Assembly: GCA_025267735.1 (NCBI GenBank)
Contig: CM046304.1
Location: 25,361,381 to 25,425,380 of the forward strand
Length of the DNA stretch: 64,000 nt
Direction: 5' to 3'
Source: Mactra quadrangularis
Taxonomy: Eukaryota; Mollusca; Bivalvia; Venerida; Mactridae
The position numbers were made by a program, and so were the translations under genes. The notes beneath the pieces were generated by a model, which saw only the letters and a list, made by a program, of their open reading frames with translations, ran no database searches and was not told the origin of the DNA. Positions 24,228 to 36,676 of the stretch are shown here, piece by piece (positions within the stretch are counted from its first letter, which is position 1; each line of letters begins with the position of its first letter).

Positions 24228-25740
24228 TTACACTTAAAGACAGGATGTAAAAGAAACAATCAGGACTTGAACGTTTGGAGTTTCAAAAATTAAGTGAAAC
24301 AAGTAAACAAACAATCATCAACTAAGATACATTTCATATGAAATATACGTTACCAAACGTAACGTATGCTTCAATTCACAAAACCATGTCTTATTGAAAA
24401 AGAAGCAAAAAAATCAGATTTGATAACATCTTGTAAGTATTGAAGTAGCAAACAATTTGCAAAAAGCATTTATTTGAGTATTGCTACGCAATGGTTAAAG
24501 AATCTTCAGACTCATTAATTTGTCAAGGCCATTGAGAGGCACGCAATTTAAAGTTTTTTTCCAGCTTGGTTGATTGCATATTTTGCAATGAGATAATGTC
24601 ATCATTCAACCCTTTGCCACATTGTAAGATGGGTTTATCATTTTAACGGTAACGTATGTTACATCACGTATGTTACATTTGATACTTTAGACAGCAGTAT
24701 CTCTAGACGATCCTGAGGAATGACAAAAGTAGTTATCATAAAATGAAGAGTTCATAAGAATAATTAATTAGAAAACAATTAATTAAACTAAGATATTTAC
24801 CATTAGTTGAAAAACCATGGTCACGTATGTTTCATTCTTAAAAGTCTACCCGAAAATTTTGGTAAAATGTGATGATTATTGAAATGCCTGTGAATACTTA
24901 ATGACAATCGTTTCTATTTCATGTATATTCATATCTGATCTTATGATTTTATATATTTTACAATTATAATATCGTTTCGAAATTTTTAAAAAATGGACTT
25001 TTTTCACGGTCACGTATGTTACCACACTCTTGGCGACAAAGTTTAAGAGCTGTGTGTAAGTTTATATTTCTGAGGAGCAAGATAAAAACTTATTCTTACA
25101 TACAGGAACGTTGTTTGCGTTAAAAAACAAGTGCATTAAGACTATCTTATGTGCCTATTCTTTGTAGTCTGTGCTCAAAGTCAGAATATTGAGATGGCGA
25201 CAGTAAGGTATGTTACATTTTGGGGTACTTATGAGACCAGTATGAACACATACTTGTGTATATTTCAAAAATCTTTTTGTCCCAAATGCCCACACACAGC
25301 ATACAACTTTTGCATTTTAATTCAATTCACAGTCTATTCGTATTTACTCTGTAACTCATGGAGCATTAAATGTTCCATCTTATTGAATATCAGCGTATAG
25401 TAACATTACTTCATCGAGATGTAGTATGAATGAATAAGCAAACTAACTTCTGCGATATTAACTTCGAATAAAACAAGTTTATACATTAAATATTACAGCA
25501 TAAAGGGGCATAACTCAAAAAATAATTCATGAAGAGTTCTATCCCTTAAAATTTGTGTGGATGTGGTACCAATGAATAAGTGTACCACCTTACAGTTACA
25601 TACCTTGATTAGCACAAAAAATATTTCAGTTTAAACATTTTAACTTTAATTAATTAGAAGTTAAAAAAGAGGCACAACTGCAAAAATAATTTTTCCAGTT
25701 ACATCTTTTGTATGCAGCATAGATATAGTACTGACAATAT

Positions 25741-26095
25741 ACAGTTATTTCATATGTGATTTGGGAACAGTTAAACTGTTGGCCCGAGGTGGAGGGAATA
25801 GTGTTTTGATCTGTTTATTCCTGACATCGAGGGACAACCGTTTGACTGTTCCCAAATCACACATAAAATAACTGTTTTATTACCTGATCAATTACTATTT
25901 TAACAGTACTTGACATATTTAAAGCGTCTGGTAAAGTCTAAAATCCCATAGCAGTTACTTCCCTTTATACAAGTACAGTAACAGTTCATGACGTAAGAGC
26001 AAGCACAGGAAACAGTCAAAACTATTGACCGGTCAACAGTTCACTCAGAAAACAGTTAAGAATATCGAATTACACATATATAAGCAATCAGGTAA
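25741..26095 (-). repeat. Fold-back repeat E (copy 1)
   Basis: The outer part, 25741-25875, is itself an inverted repeat: acagttatttcatatgtgat at the left and aaatcacacataaaataact at the right. The rest matches 38032-38278 in reverse orientation, including cagttacttccctttataca. Confidence 0.75.
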
Positions 26096-26247
26096 TAATA
26101 AAGTTTATGCCCCTTCACAGTATGGTTGATATAGTCCATTGAATAAGTATACTAACTTCCAATAAAATATCTACAATAGTGTTGAAGATATAAAGCTTTA
26201 AAAAAGGTCTCATTTTCTTCAAATAGTCAAACTAAAATTTTTTATCT

Positions 26248-26537
26248 ATTTTATTTTTATTGGATTTAACACCGTGTCAACACAATTTAGGTCATTTTAC
26301 GTCATCCAGCGCACCTAACCTAGCTTTTCTGGACCCTTGTCAATAACCAGTACTCAACGACGCTTCAACAAGGCCGGAAACTTCCCCATATTATTATATA
26401 ATTAGTGGAGGAAAATTTACATTATTGTCAAATTTTCTTGGAAGGGTATAACCTCCCCAGGTGGGATTCAAACCCTTCGGGGCACAAGATTCCGAATCCC
26501 GGCGCGCTACCAACTGCGCTATCAATCCGGGTTAAAC
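26248..26537 (-). repeat. tRNA-derived SINE, family B (copy 2)
   Basis: Best head of the family. On the minus strand tagcgcagttgg forms an A box and ggtttgaatcccacc a B box. The tail on + starts tggatttaacaccgtgtcaa. Confidence 0.8.
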
Positions 26538-27329
26538 TAAAAAGGTTGTGGGTTTTTATAGGATAGTGTGGTTTTTACAGGTTTGTTCTGTCAATCGTGT
26601 TTCTCTAATTGCCAATTGATGATAATTTTATTGTTTTCTACAGCCTACTTATAAAACATAATTCAACTGAGGAAGCCAGGCCCCTTCCCCATATACTGAA
26701 AACTGTCCTGATGTAGAACTTTTCAACAATTAGAATTTTAACACTAGTAAATGAAAGAATGTTATAGCAAGCATCTATCACAGACTAATAAACTAATTAA
26801 ACTATTTTATTCTAATACATAAACAAATTTGAGAGGAAACCAATTTCCAAAGGGGGCTGCCGTTTTGAAAAACAGAAGGATTTTGACTGATATGGCGAGC
26901 AGTGGTGCAATTTGCTACTTTGTTGCAGACCGTTCTTTATTAAATCACTACGTATGGATGTATAAGGCTAGCGTTGCAGAACAGGCTCAATGTACCAAGT
27001 TTATTATTTTAACCGAATACAAGTTATGATCCAGAATTAACCAGACTGGTAACCTCGAGTCAACAATTTTTACCAAATATAAATAATTTATGCGTCAAAA
27101 GAAAGAGCAATCATTTTCTATTTAATACTCGAAATACAAAACAGAAATTTTTGTGCCGAGGATTCGAAGCAAATGATCAATGATTAGTGAATCAATTCAG
27201 AATGGGACAAAAAATGTAGAGGTTATCTAATGTGCTTCATGGTGTCATTCTAGTATTTATCTAGAAAGAGAAATTGATGAGAAGCAAGGTCTGGTTACCT
27301 TATATGTGACTGCTGTAGATTACATTAGT

Positions 27330-27535
27330 CCCAAAGGGGTACTGGTTCAAATTCCACCAGGGGAGGTTATACCCTTCCATAAAAATTTGCCAATATTAAA
27401 TATCAATTTTCTTATATTAACAATATGGTACATGCAGAAGTTTCCAGGCTTTTTGAAGGGTACTGGTTACAGCAAAGGGTCATAGAAAGCTAGGTTATGT
27501 GCCCTGGACGCTGTAAAATAACCTAAAAAATTGTG
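27330..27535 (+). repeat. tRNA-derived SINE, family B (copy 3, 5' truncated)
   Basis: It contains ggttcaaattccaccagggg as the B-box region, then the ggttatacccttcca body and gctaggttatgtgccctgga near the 3' end. Confidence 0.7.
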
Positions 27536-27749
27536 AAAAAAGGGCTGCTGCAAGTATCCAAGTACTTAGGTATTTGCAATCCCGACCAGAAAATCAAGTA
27601 CAAAAATATATGTCACATCGGAAATTGTCTGATCGCAATCTATTTATGGAAATGGTGAAAGAACATTTTCAGCTTAATTACCACTGAAAACAAGCCGCAC
27701 TACTTATGAAAATTAATTTTATTTAGTTAATTTAATTCAAAATTTCCGA

Positions 27750-27990
27750 AGAGGGTACCGGTTCAAATCACACTCTGGGATGTTAAACCCTTCCATGAAA
27801 ATTTGACAATTATGTCAATTTTCTCAATAATATGTCAATAAGGTATATGGAGAAGATTCCAGCCTAGTGGAAGGGTAGGTGAGTGCAAGTTTTAGACAAG
27901 GGTCCAAGAAAGCTAGGTTAGGTGTGCTGGGAGCAGTAAAATAATCTAAAAAATTGTGTTGACACAGCATTAAACCAGGTATGAATAAAA
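27750..27990 (+). repeat. tRNA-derived SINE, family B (copy 4, 5' truncated)
   Basis: It has the same order of blocks as copy 3: ggttcaaatcacactctgg, cccttccatgaaaatttgac, gctaggttaggtgtgctggg, and ttgtgttgacacagcattaa at the end. It lies about 220 bp beyond copy 3 in the same orientation. Confidence 0.75.
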
Positions 27991-28099
27991 TAAAATAACA
28001 GATTTTCAACCAAAACAATATATTATAAAATGTGTATAGTCCTAAATATAAGACCCTACGTAACTTTTTTATCATTTGGACATTTTTCTGTTACCGTGA

Positions 28100-28910
28100 A
28101 CTTGACAGTTCCGGGTCATCGACAATTCCGGGTCACTTTTTTATAATAGTACAGATGATTCCTTAATAATGCAATATCTTAATTATATGATAGTTAAGTC
28201 ATGTACACTAACCACTTAGCTACCGTGACTCAAACTTTCCATGTTGACATTTCTCTACTGGAAGTCATAGTCATGGAACACTAGACAGCGTCTTTTCCAA
28301 CCAATGCGAAAGTATGTTAACGATTCGTCCATGCGTTAAAAAAAACAGCAATTTATATCCACATTTAGATAAAATAAGTCCTTAATGCACATCATTTTGC
28401 TGGAAATTTATCGGTGAACACGATTTAACTCATAGATTTGTTTCATCTAATTACTATTTGACAATTATGCAGACAATTTGACCTGGTAAGCACGTGACAA
28501 TTTCGGGTCAAAACTTAACCCGTATTACATACAATCATTTATTTTAATTCAAAAGTATTTTTTAACATTTAAAATTGATTTTATACATAATTTTATCCCA
28601 TAGGTAAGATATTTGTCAGTTATATACAATTATTGTTTGATATTTTGAGTTTTTCTTTTTACACGCAACTAATTGTTTTTATGGTACTTGCTTTTATTTG
28701 CAATAGGTAATTGCAAGTAACATGATTATATATCTTTCATTTACGAGCTTTATTTTTGTTTAACTTGGAAGAAAATTTAAGAGAAAGTCTTTATTGACAA
28801 AAAGTCAGCTGTTTTATTGATTTTAACCCTGTTGAGACCACTCAAGATTAAAGAGATAAGCATCTGTCACGTGACCCGGAATTGGCAAGTGCGACCCGTA
28901 ACTATCGAGT
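28100..28910. mobile_element. Candidate MITE with doubled CCGGGTC inverted ends
   Basis: Left end: acttgacagttccgggtcat followed by cgacaattccgggtcac. Right end: the complement of both blocks in the same nested order (gtgacccggaattgg, then gcgacccgtaactatcgagt). A further gacaatttcgggtca lies at 28496. No ORF is found and no clear target duplication is seen. Confidence 0.6.
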
Positions 28911-30395
28911 TTGGAACATGCAATTTTCGAAAATTGTAGAAAATTTCAAGCAAATAAGGGTCATTCCATACCAAGTCACCCAGGGCCTCCCAGTTCAAGT
29001 CTTAGATTTTGCTGAAATTTTAACCACATCAAATTTAATCTTATTCATGGAGAAATCCAAAGTTTTAGTGTTGTGCTCAAAATAATTTTTGAGATACAGA
29101 TGTTTGAAGTTGGTACGTATTGCACTATTATTGAAGTAAGAAATTGGTCAGTTAACTTTGAGCCATCTTTGAGGGCAACATTTTAAAAGAAAGAGAGCTC
29201 TTAGAGTCCCTTAATTCCATATATGTACTCACATTTAGGTAAATATTTGAATTTAATTTAGTGAATTAATCAGATTAATATTTGAATTGATTTAGATTCT
29301 TATTTTTTTCCTTTTTTTGAGAAATATTGATCGGAAAATGGCCCCGCGGCCAATTTGCGCAAAAAGTTAATTTAGTGCTGTAAAAGTCTTGATTTATAAA
29401 TTGCAATATTTTCTTTATTTTTCAGGATATTACCTTAAAAGTTTAATGCCGCATCTGACGAAAATCAAAATGTTAAAAAAGCGGCTTGTAAAGTTTTGGT
29501 AGCCAGAACTACGTCAAATCTGGGGTCGAAACGTCTTGGGGTCGAAACGTCTGTAACACGTGTACAGAAATCGATTCAGGTCTGAATGTTCTACTCGTTT
29601 AAATTCGGAATTTTTGCAATAAAACGATACACCAATGGATAGATAAACAAAAAATACACATGATAGAAGTAAAATTATTTCAAATTCTAACCTTAGACAG
29701 TCGAATAATCCATTTAAAATCCTTTATTAACGAGTACTTTCAGTTTGTGACAATAACCGTGCAATAAAAGCCAAGGCAATCTGAATTTAAATTGGGTCAC
29801 GTTATTTGTAAGAATTGATTTTGAACGAATTTATATGGTATGCTATAGACTGTTGGTGAACGGCGACAACCCTGGATAGCAGTAAAAGTAATTAGTGTTT
29901 CTTTAAGCGAAAATGATAAATTTACAGATATTCATATAAATATTGGATAAAACAGGAAAAAAACTTACCAAATTTCAATTAAAATATATCCAAACACAAT
30001 AACATAAGAGCTAAAGTTATTAAGAACTTAGAAATTACATCCACCACGCCGTATTTCAAATCAACCACGCCTTAGGCGATGTTTATTTAGCGACGAAAAT
30101 CCAGCCAATCAGATTAAATCCTTTATACCACGTGATCACTCAGGTATGTGAAACACGGGTTTTGCGTGGTCATTACTCTGGCTATGAAGTTTTTGCCGTT
30201 TATTTTTAATTTCGTTCGTCCACACATACATACACGACAAAACCGGTTTTGCATTGATAAAGAAGCGTGTTTACAAGCAGACGACTATATACGATCATAA
30301 ACACATTTCCATTTATGTTGAAAAATAATTAATGTCTTACAAAATGGAAATCGTGGTACTTCGAAATTTCATTATTTATAAAGTGTATAATAATG
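28911..30395. other. Intergenic stretch, nothing identified
   Basis: AT-rich sequence without convincing coding potential. ggggtcgaaacgtct occurs twice in tandem at about 29523-29552. No element ends could be paired. Confidence 0.45.
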
Positions 30396-30403
30396 CCTGT
30401 CAA

Positions 30404-32839
30404 ACAGGACCGGATCCAGATTGGCCGTGAGGGGGGGGGCACATGGGGGCCAGTGGGTCCGGAAGGGGTACCCCCTCCCGACTATATGAATTTGTTTTAT
30501 TTTTTTTGCATGTGAAAGTAGCAAAACTGAGCACTTTTTTAAAAACACATTAAAACAGATGAAATGAGGCTCAGTCAGACCAGTTTTATGAATGAATTGT
30601 ACGGTCCGTCCAACTGCAGTACACGTTTCTCATAATAGAGTTGTCTCAGTTGGCCATATTGCTAGTCTTTTCTGGTGGTGTCTTTCACAAGTTTGAAGGA
30701 TGTGGTCCGTGGTTTGGTCATCATCACCGCATGGACATGTAGCTTTTGGTGTCAGCTTCAGCTTTTTTTGCATATGCCCATTTATATAGTCCGTTGTTTC
30801 CTGTCCTGCGTCTCACAATTACTTCTTGTTTCATGCTAATTCCAGTGAAATTAAAAATCTGCCCCCTTATGCATATAGTTGGAAATATGGAGACTTGGCT
30901 GGGGAGACGAAAAATTAAAGCAAAGTTGAGCACTTATGAATACATCTAAAGGATAAAATTGAGCGTTAGAAAATATATGTTCTTTACGCACGCATTTGAA
31001 TGTTTATGTTTAATTTGTTGGTTTGATATAATCAGAGACATAGATAACATCTAATTCCCTGATATAATCTAGTTAATTTCAAAAACTAATAATCATTTTT
31101 TTCACATAAAATGCCGATATTTCGAAAAATTATGCATGTTAATTTTAAGTTGTATAAAATCGCCAAATGTAATGAGGAAATTCGCCGATTTTACGTCGGA
31201 AAATTGCCGATTTTAGATACTTTTTCTTAGTACATGTAATTTGTAAGTTGTGAGTTTTTGGACGTTTTTCAGTGGATTTACGAAAATGGTTGCTGAGACA
31301 ATTCGAAGCGCGAAAATCCGCCGATGCGCAGAAGAATTACATTTAATGATTCTATTGGACAATCATAAGGTATACAAGTATCTAAACCTCAAATTGATCT
31401 AAAATAAAATCAATGACGTAAACACGGTCTTAAAAACAACTGGGATTGGGAGGTTAACCCCTCCCGACGATACTGATTTTGTTTAATTTTCACCTGTCAA
31501 AGTTGCAAATCTTAGCACTTTAAAACACACTGAAATGGATGAAATTATGCTAAACTCATGAACTTATCTATTCCTTTTCATGCCAAAGTCAATGCATTCC
31601 CGTATTAAATTCTTACGATGCAATTTTGAGTTTTTATGCTAAATAGGTTCGGGAGGGGTATTCTCTCCCGAAGAAAAAATATGTTAAAACGAAGCAAATT
31701 TGAGCATTTTTGGACGCCCCTAAAGGATAACGTTGAGCGCGGCTTGGTAACCTATCTTATTCACGTTCGTTTTTGAATGTTGATTTTAATTTAATTGTTG
31801 GTTGAATAAACCCCGATTTTTTTCACAAAACTAATCACCATTTTTAACAGATATTAAAAAAATGTGGAGACTTTATATAAAGATATTCATGGTAACTTAT
31901 GTAAAGAGAAAATTCGCCGATTTTGCATAGGAAAATTAATTGCCGATTTTAGATAATTTTTTTATGATATGAAAAAGTTTCATTTATTGTGAGTTTTTCA
32001 TACCGTTTTAGCGGAATTACACACATACGTGTAGTTGCTGGGACGATTCAAAACGCAGAAATCCGCCGATCTGCGGAAGAATCACATTTGTGAATTCCTT
32101 AGGGAAAATCGTAAGAAATGCAAGTACTTGAAACTGAAATTTATCAAAATAAAATGAATGATTTCAGTAAACTAAACACAAACGTATGAACGTAACATTT
32201 TATGAAAGAATTGCATCTCTTATAGTTAAAAACATTGACTAGTCTTAATGAGATCTCGTAAGCTCGGTCACTCTCTAAAAGTTATTCCAAAGTTTAATAT
32301 TTTTATTAAAATGCATCGAACAATCACGTTTGTTTTTCAAAATTAACAAGTTCGAGTTTCATAATAGCGACGTAAAAATGAACTCGACTGTCCTCGTCTT
32401 TTCTCCGTCTAAGTTACTTGCTATGAAAAAAGCTGCTGACTTCCACCAGTAAACAAAATAATTGAGTGCATTAAACCCAAATTTAGGCATTGTATGCTAG
32501 TTACCATGGTAATTTGATTGGTGACGGTCTGTGTAATATAGATCAGATACATAGATATGGATATCTATATGTCTGTGAAGACGGAGCATACACTTGCACT
32601 GTCATTGATTTGAACGCTGAATAAGGCCTGATCAGGATACCTCGAGATGTTTGAATACATCAATTTAGATCATTATCTATTTTAATAGATCGGATGAATG
32701 ATTTTATAGTCATAGTAATCTGAAAGTCAAGCTAATATCGCTTTGATAGTGCCGATTTCGCGCCCTTTTCTTTGTATAGATGTCGATATACGTGCGGCCA
32801 GGTGGGGGGCACGTGCCCCCTGTGCCCCCGGTAAAACCG
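30404..32839. mobile_element. Composite element of about 2.4 kb with CAGGMCCGG ends
   Basis: The left end caggaccggatccag and the complement of the right end (caggcccggttttaccgg) are similar. A 9-bp word cctgtcaaa sits at both boundaries. Both edges carry GC-rich gggggcac-type blocks. Inside are a large direct duplication (about 30470-31405 and 31455-32125) and a reverse-strand LINE fragment. No transposase was seen. Confidence 0.45.
30600..30870 (-). pseudogene. LINE reverse-transcriptase C-terminal fragment
   Basis: On the minus strand one frame reads HMQKKLKLTPKATCPCGDDD and then QTTDHILQTCERHHQKRLAI, ending near PTETTLL. The CPCG and the H/C spacing match the zinc-binding tail found in many mollusc non-LTR retrotransposons. 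A stop lies before and after. It sits inside one copy of a larger duplication and is absent from the other, so it is a later insertion. Confidence 0.65.
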
Positions 32840-33253
32840 GGCCTGTCAAAGTCTGTATCTTTAGCCTGGGTCTTTCAAATAGTTTTTAAGACCATGCTTT
32901 AGCGCTGAAGCAATGCATATTATGTATGCATTTGCGCAGCAATTTTAAATGAAAATCTGAATTTAAACATCAAAATAAAAATACTATAAAATGGGTCTAC
33001 AACATCCAGTGTACACAACATTACGTAATAGAGACTTTTTTTCAATCTCATTATTTATTAGAATAAAAACTTTGTTCAGCCAAAGTAGGGCCATTGTGTC
33101 CACTTTGCTAACTTCAACGACGTCGTTTTGCGACTATTGAGGGACATGATGGCAAAAAATGCCTACCCTCTAGGTACCATTATTCTATAAAACCGGCTTC
33201 TTCTCAATTATTTGTATTCAGGTCCCATCTTTTTGCGTAGAAAGTAAGACATG

Positions 33254-33455
33254 GCAGTGGCGGCTCCAGAATTTTTTTTATTTAGGGGGGAGGGGATCCA
33301 AACTTTTTCAAGGGGTTCTAAACTTTGCGAGCACGAGAAAATTGCTTCTTGCTACTTTAAAATGGCATGCATTAAGACATACACTCATGGACGGGTACAT
33401 TTTGAAAAATTTTCAGGGGTCCGGACCCCCTGACCCGCCCTGCATCCGTTAATGC
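33254..33455. mobile_element. Fragment of a DNA transposon starting CAGTGGCGGCTCCAG
   Basis: The segment begins cagtggcggctccagaat and ends in a GC-rich ggtccggaccccctgacccg block. The right terminus does not match the left, so the element is probably truncated. The 60-residue ORF is not gene-like. Confidence 0.4.
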
Positions 33456-33609
33456 ATATTAAGTTGCCAATAACTGAAATTTCGAACTTTTTTCGAGATA
33501 CTTGGAGGTCAAGCTGTCCAACCCTCGAACCCCTCTTCTTCAACCGGTGCTAGACTAGTTCCAAGAAATTCAAAGAGCGATCTACGTGAAAAAATGTACC
33601 ATTTAAGGA

Positions 33610-33855
33610 TCAGTGACAATCAGTTTTAATCCGTCAAGTGTGGTTGATTGGTGTGCAGAAGCTGGCAACTTGTTCCACTGAATTACAGTTCTCGGAAAGT
33701 AAGAATATTTATACGAGTCTTTGGATGTGCTAATATGTTTAAAAGAATGGAGATGGCTGCTGTTGCCTTGTCTTGTTTCTGATGTGTTGGGTATAAGTAA
33801 GGTAGGGTCAGGGTGTATAGCAGTAAGATTTTAGACAATTTTATAGAATATTTTA
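33610..33855 (-). pseudogene. LINE C-terminal fragment (CR1/Jockey-like)
   Basis: Read on the minus strand, one frame gives RQGNSSHLHSFKHISTSKDS and then YKYSYFPRTVIQWNKLPAS. The YxYSFFPRTxxxWNxLP signature ends many CR1/Jockey-group reverse transcriptases. No upstream RT domain adjoins it. It lies about 300 bp before the first EXOSC10-like exon. Confidence 0.65.
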
Positions 33856-34164
33856 AGTCGAGCCTTTAGATCGGGTTTTAATCATATTGCACTGAGGTCT
33901 TCTTAAAAATGGAGTGGTATTAAACCAAAACAGCAACAGAAACTGATGTTGGCTGACATATATTTTTTAGAAATAGAATATAAAAGAACTGAATATTTAA
34001 ATCCAAAAGTCAACTCATATATGTATAAAATAATGTAGAATAATCATGTCCGTGTAATGTATATGAGCATATGAATGACCGTGAAATCTAGTTCCGGATT
34101 CAAGCGGGTTATATTCACTCCCCAGCTAAGAAATTTTCATAACGTGTAAAAAACACGAATCAAA

Positions 34165-34242
34165 ATGGACACAGAACTATGTGGATCAAAGGAAAGGACA
34201 GCGTTTATGCCCGGTTGTGCTGATGTCAACCAGTTTATGCAG
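34165..34242 (+). pseudogene. EXOSC10: EXOSC10-like exon 1
   Basis: ATG at 34165 in context caaaATGg gives 26 codons ending FMPGCADVNQFMQ, then donor gtatat. It resembles the LPGFPDADSFVK start of the family. Phase 0. LINE remnants lie on both sides. Confidence 0.6.
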
Positions 34243-34599
34243 GTATATCTGTTATGAATTGATTTATAAAACTTGGTGGTATGTCATCCACACGTGTACT
34301 TGGCTTTATATACCTTGACATTGGAGAGAATAGCCTAGTCAATACACACATCATATGTATACAACTTTTATTTTCACTTTCAGTTTCTATCTACTGAAAT
34401 TCTTCTTCTTCGTCCAGTTACTGCACAAGATCCTTCTCTTGGATATTGTCGCACTGGTGTAAGGTTAATGACGTGGTGTGGCACTAAAAGTGTAAAATGT
34501 TAAAAATCTTTAAAACTATATACAAAACCTTTAAAACTATATAAACTATATAAACTTAAAACCTTTAAAACTATATACACCGATTTTTGTGTTGTCACA

Positions 34600-35560
34600 T
34601 GCCAGTCTCTGAAGCATGAATGCATCAAGACTTGGAGCTTTTGCGATGCGGTCTGCAGCTTGTTCCACAGTCTTGAAGTAAAGGGAAAAATGAAGCAGAC
34701 ACTGTTTCCTCAGTTGTTTTGGAGCCTGGGCAAAGCTACAGTTATGGTTTTATATCTACTACTAGACCAGTAGTACTTGAATATATTGTGCATTGATGAT
34801 GTGTTACATCATCATCAGTTTTGCCTGTTGTCTCCTGTGCTCAAGAGTCTGACATCCAAGGTCGGCTATCATTTTGGACAAACTAGCTGTTGTCCTGTAG
34901 TCACTTGTATAATGTATGTGGCACAGTCTATCGGCGTGGGTTAGGTCAAGATATCCCCCCTCTTTGGACCTGCTCAAGACCCATCGACAACCCAAAACCC
35001 CTTAAACACATCTTATAACACATAATTCTAATTTAAGAAACATATCAAAACATAACAAAACAATTCTCAAAAAATACAACACCAATACTATATACTAAGA
35101 AAAAGTATGCAACTCTCAAGCTTATTTCTGTAGAAAAACAGACATGGTGAAATAGGTGAGTGATAAAACTCACTTTGCTTGGTAAGTGGTTAATGTATAA
35201 CAAGATCAGGAGGGGACCAAACACTGTGCCATGTGTGATGCCTGATGTAACTGGGAATGAGACTGATTAGTGTCCTTTGACTAAAACCAGCTGACTACGA
35301 TTGATAAGAAGCTGCAGATCCTCTTAGTACTGGTCCTCTGACACCATAGTGGTCTAACTTGATGAGGAGCCGCTCATGGGGGACACGGTCAATTGCTTTG
35401 GCAAAGTCTAAGAGGACTGCATCAATCTGTTCAACTGGATCAAGTAAGGCTGTCAAGTCATGGAGCGTCAAGATGAGTTGTGACTGGCTACTATGTTTCT
35501 TCCTAAAACTGTGCTGCTGGTCTGCCTGTATCTGATGGCTTGGCTGTGGATGAAGAGATC
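34600..35560 (-). pseudogene. Degenerate CR1/Jockey-type LINE reverse transcriptase
   Basis: Minus-strand frames read, in order, QQHSFRKKHSSQSQLIL, DAVLLDFAKAIDRVPHERLL (RT motif A), SGITHGTVFGPLLILLYIN (motif B), then ADRLCHIHYTSDYRTTASL with CQTLEHRRQQAKLMMM, and finally VEQAADRIAKAPSLDAF. Motif C (xADD) is lost, and frame changes and stops separate the blocks. It occupies the first EXOSC10 intron, on the opposite strand. Confidence 0.8.
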
Positions 35561-36262
35561 ATTACTCACTTTAAACCTTACCAACAGCTCTGTGTAATTC
35601 AGATGCAGAGGATCATACTCAAAGTCTTGTAACTATAGGCAGTTGCTTGAGTTAATTGGGAGAATGAAAACCATTAGCCATGACTTGGAATCAATCCTAG
35701 TTCTTCTGGGTGGTAGGCGATCAAATGATCAAGTAAAGCATTGTATTTTCCGTGTGGATATCTAGTAATTTCATAAACTGGCTTCCATAGTTGCAAAGTA
35801 TATGAAGTCACTTGACAGTTTGAACACAAAAATGAGTTGTTGAATGAAAATTATTTTTTACTTAAGTGCATAATATTACATAATATAATATAAATATTCT
35901 TTTTTTCTTTGCTAGGTGAAATCTATTATATAAATGTAAAACAGAGAAAAACTCATGGCTGGAATTGAACTTAAAACATATAATCAGTTCATAAACTGAA
36001 TTTCTTACATATTACCTTGAATATAGTAAGCAGTTTAGCTTAAACAATTGAACCTATCAGTAAGTGTTAATATGTTGTAATTTAAAGTTAACTGATTCAC
36101 CATGAGTTAGTTAAATATTTTTTTAGCTCCTGAACTAAAATTAATGCTGTGAAATTTTGTAAGTAATTTAAAAGTAGATTCAGTAAATCAATTAAGTTTG
36201 CAATGCATAGAAATATATTGTGAAAGTGTGAAGTGATTTATTTCATTCTTTATTGATTCTAG

Positions 36263-36367
36263 GGATCATGGTTAGATGAAGCCTCTGGTATCAAGAAAGA
36301 TGACAGTTCACTTGTGGTTGCTACGGCAACACCAAAAAAACAGATATCTGCTAGCTGGAATAAAAAG
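36263..36367 (+). pseudogene. EXOSC10: EXOSC10-like exon 2 (as preserved)
   Basis: Acceptor ttgattctag, 35 codons from GSWLDEASGIKK to ISASWNKK, donor gtaagt. It matches the LLDEASG...SSWNRK block of EXOSC10, which in the intact protein follows the PMC2NT domain. Confidence 0.85.
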
Positions 36368-36417
36368 GTAAGTCTTGGTATAGATGTAGTTATAGATCTA
36401 TTCCATTGATAGTAGTT

Positions 36418-36541
36418 ATCCCATAGCCCCATGGGGTGTAAAGTGATTTCATGCTTATGCTCATCTACTTCCTGTTTGTCACATATTTTTAGATTTTTGC
36501 GGGGGTATCACTAGTGAGCATTAGCTCTCAGATTTTCTTGT
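36418..36541 (+). repeat. Repeat C, partial copy 3
   Basis: It contains gtgtaaagtgatttcatgct through atttttgcgggggtatcact to ttttcttgtt; the GTCCGTCC part is missing. It lies in an EXOSC10-like intron, just before a full copy. Confidence 0.75.
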
Positions 36542-36676
36542 TCTGGTTGTAAATTCTAGTCATATGTCATTTAGTCTATCTCTGATGTGTGTAAACCTCT
36601 AAGAGTAAACAAGAGTTTGGATCATTCTTATACATTGATGTTAAAAGTTTTTCTTGATAATTGAGGATTCATATCA

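Larger units (their letters stand above)
22953..25216. repeat. Cluster of a recurring GTAACGTATGTTAC-like motif
   Basis: Copies start at about 22953, 23322, 24167, 24358, 24649, 24663, 24820, 25009 and 25203; the consensus is GTMACGTATGTTAC. The arms GTAAC and GTTAC are complementary. At 24345-24366 an inverted copy and a forward copy form a palindrome. The sequence between copies is not obviously repeated, so this is a dispersed short motif rather than a tandem array. Confidence 0.7.
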
